Source: an uncultured Christensenellaceae bacterium
Lineage (GTDB): Bacteria; Bacillota; Clostridia; Christensenellales; UBA3700
DNA length: 64,000 nucleotides
Assembly: GCA_944383895.1 (NCBI GenBank)
Contig: CALWRH010000003.1
Location: 167,102-231,101, forward strand
Reading direction: 5' to 3'
Below are positions 27,323-35,868 of the stretch, piece by piece. The number at the start of each line of letters is the position of its first letter. Position 1 is the stretch's first letter. The position numbers were made by a program, and so were the translations under genes. Below the pieces are notes generated by a model. It had not been told where the DNA came from, made no database searches, and saw only the letters and a list, made by a program, of their open reading frames with translations.

Positions 27323-28276
27323 ATGCCATTGGTTACATCGGCAAACATGTTTAAGAAGGCATACGAGGGCGGTTACGCTATCGGCGCTTTCAACGTGAAC
27401 AATATGGAAATCATCCAGGGTATCGTAGAAGCTGCTACCGAGGAAAACGCTCCTCTCATTCTTCAGGTTTCTTCCGGCGCGAGAAAGTACGCTAACCCCA
27501 CTTATCTGCGCAAGATGGTAGAGGCTGCTGAAGAAGTCAGCCATCTTCCTATCTGTCTGCACCTCGATCACGGCGATACGTTCGAGCTTTGCAAGAGCTG
27601 TATCGACGGCGGTTTCAATTCTGTCATGATCGACGGCAGTCATCACGCTTTCAAAGACAATATCGAGCTTACCCGCAAGGTCGTTGAGTACGCTCACGAT
27701 CACGGCGTAGTAGTAGAAGGCGAGCTCGGCAGACTCGCAGGCGTAGAGGACGAAGTAAAAGTTTCTGCAGAGGACAGCTCTTACACCAGACCCGAAGAAG
27801 TAGAAGAATTCGTTACCAAGACCGGCGTTGACAGCCTTGCTATCGCGATCGGTACTTCTCACGGCGCATATAAATTCAAGCCGGGCACCAAGCCGCAGCT
27901 CAGATTCGACATCCTCGAAGAAGTTGCAAAGAGATTGCCCAACTTCCCGATAGTTCTCCACGGTGCGTCTTCCGTTCCGCAGGAATTCGTAAAGATCATC
28001 AACGAGAACGGCGGCGCTCTTAAAGACGCTATCGGCGTTCCTGAAGACATGCTCAGAAAGGCAGCATCCATGGCAGTATGCAAGATCAATATCGACAGCG
28101 ACCTGCGTATGGCTTGCACCGCAGGTATCCGCAAGCACTTCGTCGAGCATCCGGATCACTTCGACCCCAGACAGTATCTCGGCGACGCAAGAGCGAACAT
28201 CAAGTACATTGTCAAGCACAAGCTTACCGAAGTTCTCGGCTGTGCAGGCAAGGCTACCGAAATCCTCAACGCGTAA
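27323..28276 (+). CDS. fba: Class II fructose-1,6-bisphosphate aldolase
   Basis: Zinc-dependent aldolase that cleaves fructose-1,6-bisphosphate in glycolysis and runs backward in gluconeogenesis. At 317 residues it fits the bacterial class II group. Motifs: AFNVNNMEIIQGIVEAA, the zinc/catalytic region HLDHGDTFE, SVMIDGSHH, GELGRLAG, IGTSHGAYKF and VLHGASSVP, then INIDSDLR-type phosphate binding (KINIDSDLRM). ATG 27323 follows GGAGGTAATTA. The gene ends with a strong terminator and seems monocistronic; the codon choice looks like a highly expressed gene. Confidence 0.96.
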   Translation: MPLVTSANMFKKAYEGGYAIGAFNVNNMEIIQGIVEAATEENAPLILQVSSGARKYANPTYLRKMVEAAEEVSHLPICLHLDHGDTFELCKSCIDGGFNSVMIDGSHHAFKDNIELTRKVVEYAHDHGVVVEGELGRLAGVEDEVKVSAEDSSYTRPEEVEEFVTKTGVDSLAIAIGTSHGAYKFKPGTKPQLRFDILEEVAKRLPNFPIVLHGASSVPQEFVKIINENGGALKDAIGVPEDMLRKAASMAVCKINIDSDLRMACTAGIRKHFVEHPDHFDPRQYLGDARANIKYIVKHKLTEVLGCAGKATEILNA

Positions 28277-28294
28277 TCAGCAAAGCGATAATAA

Positions 28295-28324
28295 AAAGAC
28301 GGACGGATTCGTCCGTCTTTTTTA
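28295..28324 (+). terminator. Intrinsic terminator of fba
   Basis: Stem AAAGACGGACG/CGTCCGTCTTT with loop GATT, followed by TTTTT. Confidence 0.92.
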
Positions 28325-28430
28325 TTGGAAAAATTAATGAGCATTTACCTGCCGGAGTCTGAAAAATATTCTACAGCTTTTACGATTGTGTTAAATAGTC
28401 GATTTTTTTCGATAATTGTCGATTTCAGGC

Positions 28431-28459
28431 TTGACAACAAAATAGGCTATCATTATAAT
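28431..28459 (+). promoter_or_regulatory. Strong consensus promoter for the small RNA
   Basis: Perfect TTGACA (28431-28436), 17-base spacer, perfect TATAAT (28454-28459). Nothing that could be translated begins downstream before the terminator at 28592. Confidence 0.88.
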
Positions 28460-28465
28460 ATAAAT

Positions 28466-28623
28466 AATGTTTATATAACTGTGCGGAGGACGCATAGCTG
28501 CGACAGTCACATGTAAAGAGCAACAGCAACCACACGGCTCGGTGTGTGCTTACAAAAGTATACAGACGGATGGGGTAGGCTGTATTACGGGCAAGGCGGG
28601 CATAAGCCCGCCTTGTTTTTTCT
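28466..28623 (+). ncRNA. Unassigned structured small RNA of about 155 nt
   Basis: A consensus promoter and an excellent terminator frame a stretch with no plausible open frame. Within it I see hairpin 1 CGCA-TAGC-TGCG (28491-28502), hairpin 2 AGCA/TGCT enclosing CACAC-GGCTCG-GTGTG (28525-28550), and hairpin 3 TACAG/CTGTA (28561-28584) with a G-rich loop containing GGGGTAGG. The terminator stem CAAGGCGGG/CCCGCCTTG (28592-28615) is followed by six T. It lacks the SRP, RNase P and tmRNA hallmarks I know. Candidates to test include the raiA-type and 6S families; I cannot assign it by eye. Confidence 0.65.
28592..28622 (+). terminator. Intrinsic terminator of the small RNA
   Basis: Nine-base perfect stem CAAGGCGGG/CCCGCCTTG with loop CATAAG, then TTTTTT. 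Confidence 0.93.
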
Positions 28624-28658
28624 TGGGAAAATATTAACACGGTTTAACAGTGTATAAT

Positions 28659-28991
28659 TTATTTTTGATTTCTGCTCTTTGTAGTACTTTGAAGAAAGTT
28701 AAGAAGAGATGTTTTGCCTTCGTGATCGAGGCGGTCAAAAAGTTGAAGAAGAAATTTTTGTTCGTCAGAAATTTTATCGTTTATATCTGTAAAGCCGTAT
28801 TCGTCAGAGTTGCATATTATATAGTCGACAGAAACTTTGAACAGACGCGACAATTCGATAAGTTGTTCTATGGACGGTTGAGTATTTGAATTTTCCCAGT
28901 TGTTGTATGTTCCCTGACTGATATTCAGAAGTTTTGCAATGGCTCTTTGAGAGAGATTTGCTTCTGTTCTTAATTCAAACAGTCTGTTCAT
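28659..28991 (-). CDS. XRE-family helix-turn-helix regulator
   Basis: A 110-residue protein. Residues 3-60 are a Cro/CI-type helix-turn-helix (LRTEANLSQRAIAKLLNISQGTYNNWENSNTQPSIEQLIELSRLFKVSVDYII); the C-terminal helix may mediate dimerisation. AAGGAG stands before the start. It faces away from the zinc-ribbon/LRR gene at 29160, with which it shares an intergenic region of about 170 AT-rich bases, so it may control that gene. Confidence 0.9.
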   Translation of the reverse strand: MNRLFELRTEANLSQRAIAKLLNISQGTYNNWENSNTQPSIEQLIELSRLFKVSVDYIICNSDEYGFTDINDKISDEQKFLLQLFDRLDHEGKTSLLNFLQSTTKSRNQK

Positions 28992-29159
28992 TTTTTTGAT
29001 TAACTCCTTTATACTTATTATTAAAATTGTATAAAAAACTTAATCATTAAACTTGCAAGATTATATAATCTAATCTATAATTATAGATATGATTAGCTTT
29101 ATTGTTCTAATTGTGGCTGATACGATATTACTGTAAAACTATAAGATTTGGAGGAGCTT

Positions 29160-30002
29160 ATGATTTGCAAGAAATGCGGCACCGAGTATGACGGTGCTTT
29201 TTGTCCCAAGTGCGGGGAGAGGACAGAAGAAAAACTGACTGTCTGCCCTGTGTGCGGAAAAGTGAGAGCAGAGGGCGAGAACTTTTGCGTAAAATGCGGT
29301 TATGCTTTTGAAGGACAAGCGTCAGAAACACAAAAGCGGCAGTTAAAAATCACCTTCGACAAAGAGGCATTGCTAAACGGTGTAAAGAAGTTTTACAAAG
29401 TCGCTCTTAATATCGGCAAGGTATTTTTCAGCCTGCTTATTTTCCTTATCCTTGCTTCGCCTATAATGTTACACGAGGGTATCAACACGGCGGGAAACGG
29501 TTATATCAATGCGTTCAATCTGTATGTTGACGGAAGATTTACCGCCGTCTGTGCGATACTTATGATAACCACCTTTTATAGCTTGATATACGGCGCGTAC
29601 GCTTGTGTAAAGTTCTTTGTATTCCGCAACAGAGAAGAAAGCAAGGCGAGCAAAATAATTTATTTTGCAGCAAGTTTCCTTGTATTTATCGTCTGCTGTA
29701 CCGGTTGTTCAGGTGCAGGAGAGTGGTTTGCGGATGCAGGAGCGGGGCTCAGCTTTGGCATATTCGTCGGGATAGTCGGCATGGCGCTGTCCGTGCTCAG
29801 ATTTCTGTTCGAGGACAAGTTCGTCAATTCAGACGGGGTGCAGTCCGTTGAAGTTTCGGACGATGTAAAAGCCGTCGAGAAGAAAGCGACAAAAAAAGTT
29901 GGTCTCGGCACGGCAATCGTTACGGGCGCGCTTGTCATCGCTGTGGTCATCACCTCTATCGTGCAGAGTGTATACACCAATCCGTTCAGTTCGGTTTCGT
30001 AA
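29160..30002 (+). CDS. Zinc-ribbon membrane protein, N-terminal part of a gene split by an in-frame stop
   Basis: A 280-residue product: two zinc ribbons (CKKCG...CPKCG; CPVCG...CVKCG, residues 3-47), four or five membrane helices (about 75-95, 125-150, 160-215, 250-272), and then the stop TAA at 30000-30002. ATG 29160 follows GGAGGAG. The frame stays open after the stop: G-F-A-E-T-R-A-D-V-I-K-Q-F-G-M-P continues at once in the same frame into the LRR protein at 30045-32261. In comparable gut Firmicutes proteins, zinc ribbon, membrane helices, a short lipoprotein-SmpA-like segment and LRRs form one chain, so this looks like the front half of a broken 1033-residue protein. Confidence 0.85.
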   Translation: MICKKCGTEYDGAFCPKCGERTEEKLTVCPVCGKVRAEGENFCVKCGYAFEGQASETQKRQLKITFDKEALLNGVKKFYKVALNIGKVFFSLLIFLILASPIMLHEGINTAGNGYINAFNLYVDGRFTAVCAILMITTFYSLIYGAYACVKFFVFRNREESKASKIIYFAASFLVFIVCCTGCSGAGEWFADAGAGLSFGIFVGIVGMALSVLRFLFEDKFVNSDGVQSVEVSDDVKAVEKKATKKVGLGTAIVTGALVIAVVITSIVQSVYTNPFSSVS

Positions 30003-30044
30003 GGCTTTGCAGAGACAAGGGCAGACGTTATAAAGCAATTCGGC

Positions 30045-32261
30045 ATGCCGGAAAACGCTAAAGCCGACAGTTCGTCTTATACCTATTACAGCACGGAGTA
30101 TATCGCCGCCGAGCGCATGATAAACAAACTTATAGAGGCTCAGGACAAAAAGCTTACGGACGGCTTTGAGTCTGATGCGGACTCTTTCGACGAAGACGAC
30201 TTTGAGTCAATGTTAAGTGGCACGGCAGGTATCGATGCGATTATCGAAAGACTCGAAGAAAAGAAAGAGAACGAAGTTTATAAAAAAACCACGGTCGTAT
30301 TCAACAGCGACGGCGAACAAGATAGAAACGAAGATACGGTAAAATCTTACGTCTGCGAGGTCATTTCGCCCACCGTCGACGGAGAGGAAAAAGAGAATAG
30401 GCAGCTCGAAAGTTTTCAGGTTATTGATGGAATATATGAGGAATACGGTTATTCTGCACAAATGAGATATGTCGCAAAATACAGCGACGGTAGTTTTTCT
30501 GGGGGCATACTTTCACTGAATTCTGATAATTATGATTTGAATAAAAAGCAGTATTATTTCTCGGACTCATTGGGGGAATATACGGTTTCTGTTCGACAAT
30601 TCGATAAAATGGAATTTGATTCTGATGGAGCTGCTGTTATAGGAAACACTCTTTACATTAGCAAAAATTACAATGGTGGAGGGGAGATAAGACCTGAAGG
30701 AGATTATTCTGATAAAGATATTACAAGAATAGTAATATTGCAAGGGGTAACGAGTGTAAGCGGCAATGACGCTTTTGATGCTTTTACTAATGTAATGGAA
30801 ATAATTGTCCCGGATAGTTTGACTTATTTGAATCCAAAAGCTATAAAGAAGACTGCGCTATATAATGATCCTTCAAATTGGGATAACGATATATTGTATG
30901 TCGATAATTTACTTGTCGAGATAAAAAATGATATCAATGATTATTTTACCGTCAAAAACGGAACGACAGCAATCAACGAGAGTGCTTTTTCCGGTATGAC
31001 AAATCTTAAAACGATTATTATTCCCGATAGCATGACAAGAGTGGGGAATAATGCATTTAATAATTGTACTTCGCTTGAAAAGGTGTACATAAAGGATATT
31101 ACGGATTGGTGTAATATAGCGTTTGGAAACTTATATTCAAATCCGCTGTATTATGCCAAAATGTTATATTTTAACAATATGCCGATAGCCGATTTGGTAA
31201 TACCCGACGGCGTAACAAGCATAGGCAATTATGCGTTCGAATATTGCAGCTCGCTTACAAGTATAACAATACCCGATAGCGTAATAAGCATAGGCAATTA
31301 TGCGTTCGATGGGTGCAGCTCGCTTACAAGCGTAACGATACCGTCAAGCGTAACGAGCATAGACTCTCATGCGTTCAGCGGATGTCATATGCTAAAAAAC
31401 GTAAAGTTCGATGAGAACAGCAATCTAAAAAATATAAACAGAAACACATTTGAAGATTGCAGACAAATTAAAAGTATCAATATACCCGACAGCGTAACGA
31501 GCATAGACTCTCATGCGTTCAGCGGATGTTATGAGCTGGAAAGCGTTAATTTTGCCGAAAATAGCAAACTTAGAAGCATAGAAGGGTACGCATTTGAAGA
31601 TTGCAGTCAAATTACAAATATAACTATACCGGACAGCGTAACGAGCATTGGCAATTACGCATTTTCAGGATGCAGTTCTCTGTTAAGCATCACTATATCA
31701 AACAGCGTGATATATATCGGTGATTATGTATTCAGCGGATGCCACATGCTTAAAAATGTTAAGTTCGATGAGAACAGCAAACTAAAAAATATAGGCAGAA
31801 ACGCATTTGAAGATTGCAGGCAGCTTGCAAGTATTGTTATGCCTGACAGTTTAACAGCCATAGACAATTATGCTTTCTCTGGATGCAATTCGCTTGTCAG
31901 TATCTCTATGCCCGACAGTTTAACGTTCATAGGCGACTATGCGTTCTCTGAATGCAGTGCGCTTTTAAGTATCGCTATACCTAACAGTGTTAGCTTTATA
32001 GGTGATTATGCATTTTCAGGATGCAGTTTGCTTGCAAGTATAACGATTCCGGACAGCGTAAAGAGCATAGGAGAGTTTGCGTTCTGTAATTGCAGTTCGC
32101 TTACAAGCGTGATATTTGAAAATACTCAAGGTTGGTGGTATACATTGTCATATACGTCTACAAGCGGTACAAGCATTTCTTCATCCTCTCTTGCAAATCC
32201 TACAACGGCGGCATGGTATCTTAGATCTACTTACAATAATTATTATTGGAAACGTGGATGA
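30045..32261 (+). CDS. BspA-type leucine-rich-repeat protein, C-terminal part of the split gene
   Basis: Up to 738 residues from ATG 30045, in the same frame as the zinc-ribbon part. There is no ribosome site before this ATG and no signal peptide, which argues against an independent gene. Residues 1-130 are an acidic helical and beta segment; about 16 repeats of roughly 23 residues follow, with the pattern LTSITIPDSVTSIGNYAFSGCSS. The link WCNIAFGNLYSNPLYYAKMLYFNNMPIADLVIP is typical of gut Firmicutes surface LRR proteins. The tail is Ser/Thr/Tyr-rich. Base use is clearly AT-richer than in the neighbours, a sign of transfer or of different selection. Confidence 0.82.
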   Translation: MPENAKADSSSYTYYSTEYIAAERMINKLIEAQDKKLTDGFESDADSFDEDDFESMLSGTAGIDAIIERLEEKKENEVYKKTTVVFNSDGEQDRNEDTVKSYVCEVISPTVDGEEKENRQLESFQVIDGIYEEYGYSAQMRYVAKYSDGSFSGGILSLNSDNYDLNKKQYYFSDSLGEYTVSVRQFDKMEFDSDGAAVIGNTLYISKNYNGGGEIRPEGDYSDKDITRIVILQGVTSVSGNDAFDAFTNVMEIIVPDSLTYLNPKAIKKTALYNDPSNWDNDILYVDNLLVEIKNDINDYFTVKNGTTAINESAFSGMTNLKTIIIPDSMTRVGNNAFNNCTSLEKVYIKDITDWCNIAFGNLYSNPLYYAKMLYFNNMPIADLVIPDGVTSIGNYAFEYCSSLTSITIPDSVISIGNYAFDGCSSLTSVTIPSSVTSIDSHAFSGCHMLKNVKFDENSNLKNINRNTFEDCRQIKSINIPDSVTSIDSHAFSGCYELESVNFAENSKLRSIEGYAFEDCSQITNITIPDSVTSIGNYAFSGCSSLLSITISNSVIYIGDYVFSGCHMLKNVKFDENSKLKNIGRNAFEDCRQLASIVMPDSLTAIDNYAFSGCNSLVSISMPDSLTFIGDYAFSECSALLSIAIPNSVSFIGDYAFSGCSLLASITIPDSVKSIGEFAFCNCSSLTSVIFENTQGWWYTLSYTSTSGTSISSSSLANPTTAAWYLRSTYNNYYWKRG

Positions 32262-32289
32262 CATAACTTAAGTTGATAAAAATATAAAC

Positions 32290-32319
32290 GGACTTGGGTA
32301 TTTACCCAAGTCCTTATTT
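32290..32319 (+). terminator. Terminator after the LRR gene
   Basis: Perfect 11-bp stem GGACTTGGGTA/TACCCAAGTCC (32290-32313) followed by TTATTTG. The T run is interrupted. The convergent AEC gene may use the same hairpin from the other side. Confidence 0.7.
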
Positions 32320-32359
32320 GTCGATATGTTTATTAATACGCGTGCGTTAGAGCTGAAAA

Positions 32360-33307
32360 TTACGCCGCGTTTCCGATAGCTTGAAGGATAAGCGTCATTA
32401 CGGGTAGAGTCGCCACGCTGAAGACTGTGCCGAGCAGAACGAGGTTGGCGGCGTTTTCCTGACCTTCGCCGAGCATTTCGGAGAAGTTGAGGACAACGCT
32501 TGCTATCGGTGCCGCACTTAAGATAAACATTGAATATTTGACGTACTGTTCAAAGGGCAGGAACCATATCAGGAGCATGCCGGTGAACGGGAATATCATC
32601 TGCTTTGTGAATACCACAACGTACTGCGACGGAGTGCAGAAAAGCGACTTCGGCTTTACGGTGGCAAGGCGCATGCCCATGATCAGCATGCACATAGGTG
32701 TAGACATTTTGCCGAGCAGAGTGAAGATGTCTGCAACTTTTTCGGGCAGTCTCCAGGTCGTGAAGAAGAGCGGCAGGCAGATTATCATCGCGATCGCTGC
32801 AGGGTTTACGATGGCTTTCCACGGTTTTATATACTTTTTGTCCCGCGTTATCATTGCGGATGCTATCGTCCAACCGAAGATGTTCATGCCGAGAAGATAT
32901 GACACGGAGAGTATCGTCACGTTGGGATTGTCGGGGAAGAGCGCCTGCAAAAGCGGTACGCCCATGAACGCGCAGTTGCCGAAACTTGTCGCGACGTTGT
33001 AGATGCGGTATTTTACGTCGTCGTATTTTTTGCGTAGGATAAGGAAGGCAAGTCCCAGCATTACCGCCTGCGCCACCATAGATATAAAGAAAAAGCCTAC
33101 GATCTGGATTATAAGCTCTTTTGTGTAGACGGGTACAGCATTGACCGAGTAGACGGTAAGGCAAGGACTGCATACATACATAAGTATGACTGCAAAAGCC
33201 GAAATGCTTTCGGGCTTGATAAGTTTTGCCTTTACGGATATAAATCCCGGCAAAGCGTATACGAGCATAGTAGCTACGGCTATCAGCGTTGTTATAAAAA
33301 ACTCCAT
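32360..33307 (-). CDS. AEC-family transporter (auxin efflux carrier type)
   Basis: A 315-residue membrane protein with about ten helices in two inverted halves, matching the AEC family (malate, lactate or other organic acid permeases in bacteria). Typical segments: SFGNCAFMGVPLLQALFP in the first half and the crossing region MCMLIMGMRLATV; the C-terminal half has SAAPIASVVLNFSEMLG. The start follows AGGAGATTTATG. Its substrate cannot be read from sequence, and the neighbours give no hint. Confidence 0.9.
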   Translation of the reverse strand: MEFFITTLIAVATMLVYALPGFISVKAKLIKPESISAFAVILMYVCSPCLTVYSVNAVPVYTKELIIQIVGFFFISMVAQAVMLGLAFLILRKKYDDVKYRIYNVATSFGNCAFMGVPLLQALFPDNPNVTILSVSYLLGMNIFGWTIASAMITRDKKYIKPWKAIVNPAAIAMIICLPLFFTTWRLPEKVADIFTLLGKMSTPMCMLIMGMRLATVKPKSLFCTPSQYVVVFTKQMIFPFTGMLLIWFLPFEQYVKYSMFILSAAPIASVVLNFSEMLGEGQENAANLVLLGTVFSVATLPVMTLILQAIGNAA

Positions 33308-33481
33308 AAATCTCCTCTTTGATTGCGGCGATTACGCGGTTGACGTTTTCTGAATTGACCATAGGTATTATATTACCGCGCATAAAAACAGTCAAATAAA
33401 TAAAAGAGGAGAATTATGGATTTTTCGACTCTCTTAGATTTGTGCAGAACGCCGTTTCGTCCATACGGAAAGACAGAATAA

Positions 33482-33516
33482 AAAATGCCGCCCTTTCGTA
33501 TTGAAAGGACGGCATA
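33482..33516 (-). terminator. Intrinsic terminator of the rubrerythrin-Hrb operon
   Basis: Stem TGCCGCCCTTTC/GAAAGGACGGCA with one mismatch; on the minus strand it is followed by TTTTT (complement of A at 33480-33485). Confidence 0.75.
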
Positions 33517-33531
33517 AAATATTAAATACGA

Positions 33532-34164
33532 TCATTTTTTTACAAACGCCGTTTTAGGCTGTTTGCACACAGGGCATCTGAAATCGTCCGGCAGTTCTTC
33601 GAACGGCGTTTCGCCGTCGTAGACGTAGCCGCATACAGAGCAGACCCATTTGCCTTTCTCCGTCTTTTCTTCGATATAAGTCGGAGCGTTTTTTGCGGTC
33701 TTGCCTTTGACTACGTTGTGATAATAAGCGTAAGTCATCGGAGGTTTGTTCTCGAGAACGTCCGCATCAGTGACTTTTCCTAAAAAAACGGTGTGCGTGT
33801 CTGTTTCGATCGTTTTCTCCACGTCGCATACGATATAGGCTGCGCTGTTTTTCACTACAGGCATCATGCTGAGGACAGAGTATTCGACCTTGGAAAACTT
33901 ATCCGTGTCACGTCCTGAAGAAAAACCGAAAGTTGCAATGATGTCAGGTGCGCTTTGTTCGTGCAGAACGCTGACAGCGAATTTTCTGCTTCTTGCGATA
34001 CACTCGTGGGTATAGTTGTTTTTATTTACGCTGACGGCGATAGTGGCAGGGGAAGACGTGATCTGCATAACGCTGTTTACGGTGCAGCCAGTAGGTCTGC
34101 CGTTGTCCCATGTGCTCAAAATATATACGCCGTAACTAAGTGCGCGGAAAGCCGAATTGTTCAT
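33532..34164 (-). CDS. hrb: High-molecular-weight rubredoxin (flavin reductase-rubredoxin fusion)
   Basis: A 210-residue fusion. Residues 1-155 are an FMN-binding split-barrel flavin reductase domain ([31 protein letters not shown]), and residues 165-208 a rubredoxin ([12 protein letters not shown] ... [13 protein letters not shown]) with both C-x2-C pairs. In acetogenic and other anaerobes Hrb passes NAD(P)H electrons to flavodiiron proteins or rubrerythrin for removal of oxygen and peroxide. It starts two bases after the stop of the rubrerythrin gene, so donor and peroxidase form one operon. Confidence 0.92.
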   Translation of the reverse strand: MNNSAFRALSYGVYILSTWDNGRPTGCTVNSVMQITSSPATIAVSVNKNNYTHECIARSRKFAVSVLHEQSAPDIIATFGFSSGRDTDKFSKVEYSVLSMMPVVKNSAAYIVCDVEKTIETDTHTVFLGKVTDADVLENKPPMTYAYYHNVVKGKTAKNAPTYIEEKTEKGKWVCSVCGYVYDGETPFEELPDDFRCPVCKQPKTAFVKK

Positions 34165-34165
34165 A

Positions 34166-34702
34166 TCAATAGTTTTGACTTCTGAGCTGAAAATATGCCT
34201 GCGGATGAGCGCAAACGGGGCATACTTGAGGAGCTTCTTTGCCGTAGTGGATATGTCCGCAGTTGGTGCAGATCCACTCGTTTTCGCCCGCTTTCTTGAA
34301 GACTTCGCCTTTTTCGATGTTTGCGAGCAGAGTGCGGTATCTCTCTTCGTGTTCCTTTTCGATAGCGGCTACGCCTTCAAAGAGTTTTGCGATCTCTTCG
34401 AAACCTTCTTCGCGTGCCTCTTTTGCAAAGGTAGCGTACATGTCGGTCCACTCGTAGTTTTCGCCTGCAGCTGCGTCAGCGAGGTTTTCGGTCGTTGCGC
34501 CTATGCCGCCGTGAAGAAGTTTGAACCAGATCTTAGCGTGTTCTTTTTCGTTGTTTGCCGTTTCTTCAAAAAGATTGGCGATCTGAACGTATCCGTCTTT
34601 TTTAGCCTTGGATGCGTAGTAGGTATACTTGTTTCTAGCCTGAGATTCGCCTGCAAAAGCGGTCATCAGGTTCTGTTCTGTTTTCGTGCCTTTGATATTC
34701 AT
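34166..34702 (-). CDS. rbr: Rubrerythrin (classical order)
   Basis: A 178-residue diiron peroxidase. The ferritin-like domain comes first ([56 protein letters not shown]), and a rubredoxin-like tail follows ([25 protein letters not shown]). It reduces hydrogen peroxide to water. The start follows AAGGAGATTTA. The gene heads an operon with hrb. Together with the reverse rubrerythrin at 9335 it gives two independent peroxide-scavenging loci, as expected for a strict anaerobe. Confidence 0.95.
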   Translation of the reverse strand: MNIKGTKTEQNLMTAFAGESQARNKYTYYASKAKKDGYVQIANLFEETANNEKEHAKIWFKLLHGGIGATTENLADAAAGENYEWTDMYATFAKEAREEGFEEIAKLFEGVAAIEKEHEERYRTLLANIEKGEVFKKAGENEWICTNCGHIHYGKEAPQVCPVCAHPQAYFQLRSQNY

Positions 34703-34746
34703 TTGTTAAATCTCCTTTTTGAGTCCCCGATCCCGGGGTCAAAATT

Positions 34747-34775
34747 ATTATATGATAAGTCGGTAATGTTGTCAA
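34747..34775 (-). promoter_or_regulatory. rbr-hrb promoter
   Basis: Minus strand: perfect TTGACA (34770-34775), 17 bases, perfect TATAAT (34747-34752). The short leader contains a compact palindrome CCCCGATCCCGGGG (34725-34738). No convincing PerR or Fur box was found; the 34780-34970 stretch shows nothing else. Confidence 0.85.
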
Positions 34776-35034
34776 TGCCTATATTTTTCTAATTTTCAGG
34801 GGCGATGTTTAATGCGTCTGGCATTGAAAATAAAGGACGAAACGTACTGTCGAGTTGTAATTTCAGCTCTAAACAGAGATCGGTTCCATATAGAAAACGG
34901 ATAGATAAATCGTATCTGAGAAAAACCAATCAAAAACTTTTGCATTTATATTCTTGCATCGAGCTATCGGTTATTTGCTTGTCAAAAATACGGCAAAATG
35001 TTAAAATGATTATAAGTTACAAGGTGGTGAGCAT

Positions 35035-35415
35035 ATGAAAATTCAGGAATCCGGCGAAAATTACCTCGAAACCATATTAAGACTCAAAAACAGACAGGGC
35101 AACGTCCGTTCCATCGATCTTGCGGTTGAACTGAATTATTCCAAGCCGAGTATTTCAAGGGCTGTCGGACTTCTGAAAAAGGCGGGATATCTCACTGTCG
35201 ACGATAACGGATACATAGAGCTTACCGCTGCAGGTCTTGAAAAGGCGAATTCGGTTTACGAAAAACACAGGATAATAAAGAGCTTTCTCGTAAAAGTGCT
35301 CGGCGTAAACGACGAAACGGCAGAAAACGACGCTTGCAGGATAGAGCATATCATAAGCGACGAAAGTTTCGGAGCGATTAAGAATCAGGTCAAAAAACTC
35401 GGGGATAAAGATTGA
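35035..35415 (+). CDS. DtxR/MntR-family metal-dependent regulator
   Basis: A 126-residue regulator with a winged helix (IDLAVELNYSKPSISRAVGLLKKAGYLTVDDNGYIELTAAG) and a helical dimerisation domain carrying the metal ligands of the DtxR family in DACRIEHIISDE (Cys, Glu, His). It lacks the C-terminal SH3-like domain, as in MntR and many clostridial forms. The promoter is TTGTCA (34979-34984), 17 bases, TAAAAT (35002-35007); AAGGTGG precedes the start. A second, divergent paralogue lies 450 bases downstream, and rubrerythrin lies upstream in the opposite direction. Confidence 0.92.
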   Translation: MKIQESGENYLETILRLKNRQGNVRSIDLAVELNYSKPSISRAVGLLKKAGYLTVDDNGYIELTAAGLEKANSVYEKHRIIKSFLVKVLGVNDETAENDACRIEHIISDESFGAIKNQVKKLGDKD

Positions 35416-35448
35416 TCTCAATTATAAACAACAATATAGGCAAAATTA

Positions 35449-35475
35449 ACGGATCGTATTGCGCTCCGTTTTTTT
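35449..35475 (+). terminator. Intrinsic terminator of the first DtxR-family gene
   Basis: Stem ACGGA/TCCGT with inner partial pairing, followed by TTTTTTT. The following 35476-35690 stretch is AT-rich and holds nothing I can name. Confidence 0.75.
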
Positions 35476-35692
35476 AAGATGATCAGTTCTTTATATAAAA
35501 ACGGGTCCGTATCGCATATCGTTTTATATATTATGTTTGGCAAAATCATGATTTCGCACGGTGTAATAATGCATTATATCAATAAGTATTGAGTAAACCA
35601 TCTTAAAAATCAGAACAAAGCAATCGCTTTGAGCAGAAATATTATCATAACGGTTGCAAAAGGCCGATAGTAGGTGATAATAAAAATTTATA

Positions 35693-35803
35693 GTTAGTTA
35701 TTGCTAACTGTTTGACACGCGCCAAATAAGACTATATAATAAAAGACGGTTCAGAAAAGTCCTCCGTTTTATTTTTTGCGTCAGGGTTAGCGATTGCTAA
35801 CCC
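35693..35803 (+). promoter_or_regulatory. Promoter of the second DtxR-family gene, framed by two palindromes
   Basis: Perfect promoter TTGACA (35712-35717), 17 bases, TATAAT (35735-35740). Palindrome A, GTTAGTTATTGCTAAC (35693-35708), ends three bases before the -35. Palindrome B, GGGTTAGCGATTGCTAACCC (35784-35803), is a perfect 8-4-8 repeat in the leader. Both share the 16-base pattern GTTAGynATTGCTAAC, so one dimeric regulator probably binds both. The GTTAG/CTAAC half sites recall DtxR-type operators. Confidence 0.8.
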
Positions 35804-35868
35804 TATGCGGAGATAAAGGGACAATGACCTTGGTATTGAATATAATAAAATCGTCGGAGGCGTATAGT

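Noticed and set aside
28466..28623. 6S, SRP, tmRNA or RNase P identity for the small RNA
   Set aside because: None of the conserved sequence blocks I know for SRP RNA, tmRNA or RNase P is present, and the closing stem expected for 6S RNA is not evident; left unassigned.
31200..32130. CRISPR-like or tandem DNA repeat array
   Set aside because: The periodicity is at the protein level (23-residue LRRs in an open frame); DNA units vary and there are no spacers.
34740..34760. PerR-like AT palindrome at the rubrerythrin promoter
   Set aside because: The match to TTATAATnATTATAA is poor and mostly due to the -10 box itself.
34805..35038. A 77-codon open frame between rubrerythrin and the DtxR gene
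   Set aside because: No ribosome site, random-looking composition, and it runs over the DtxR promoter.
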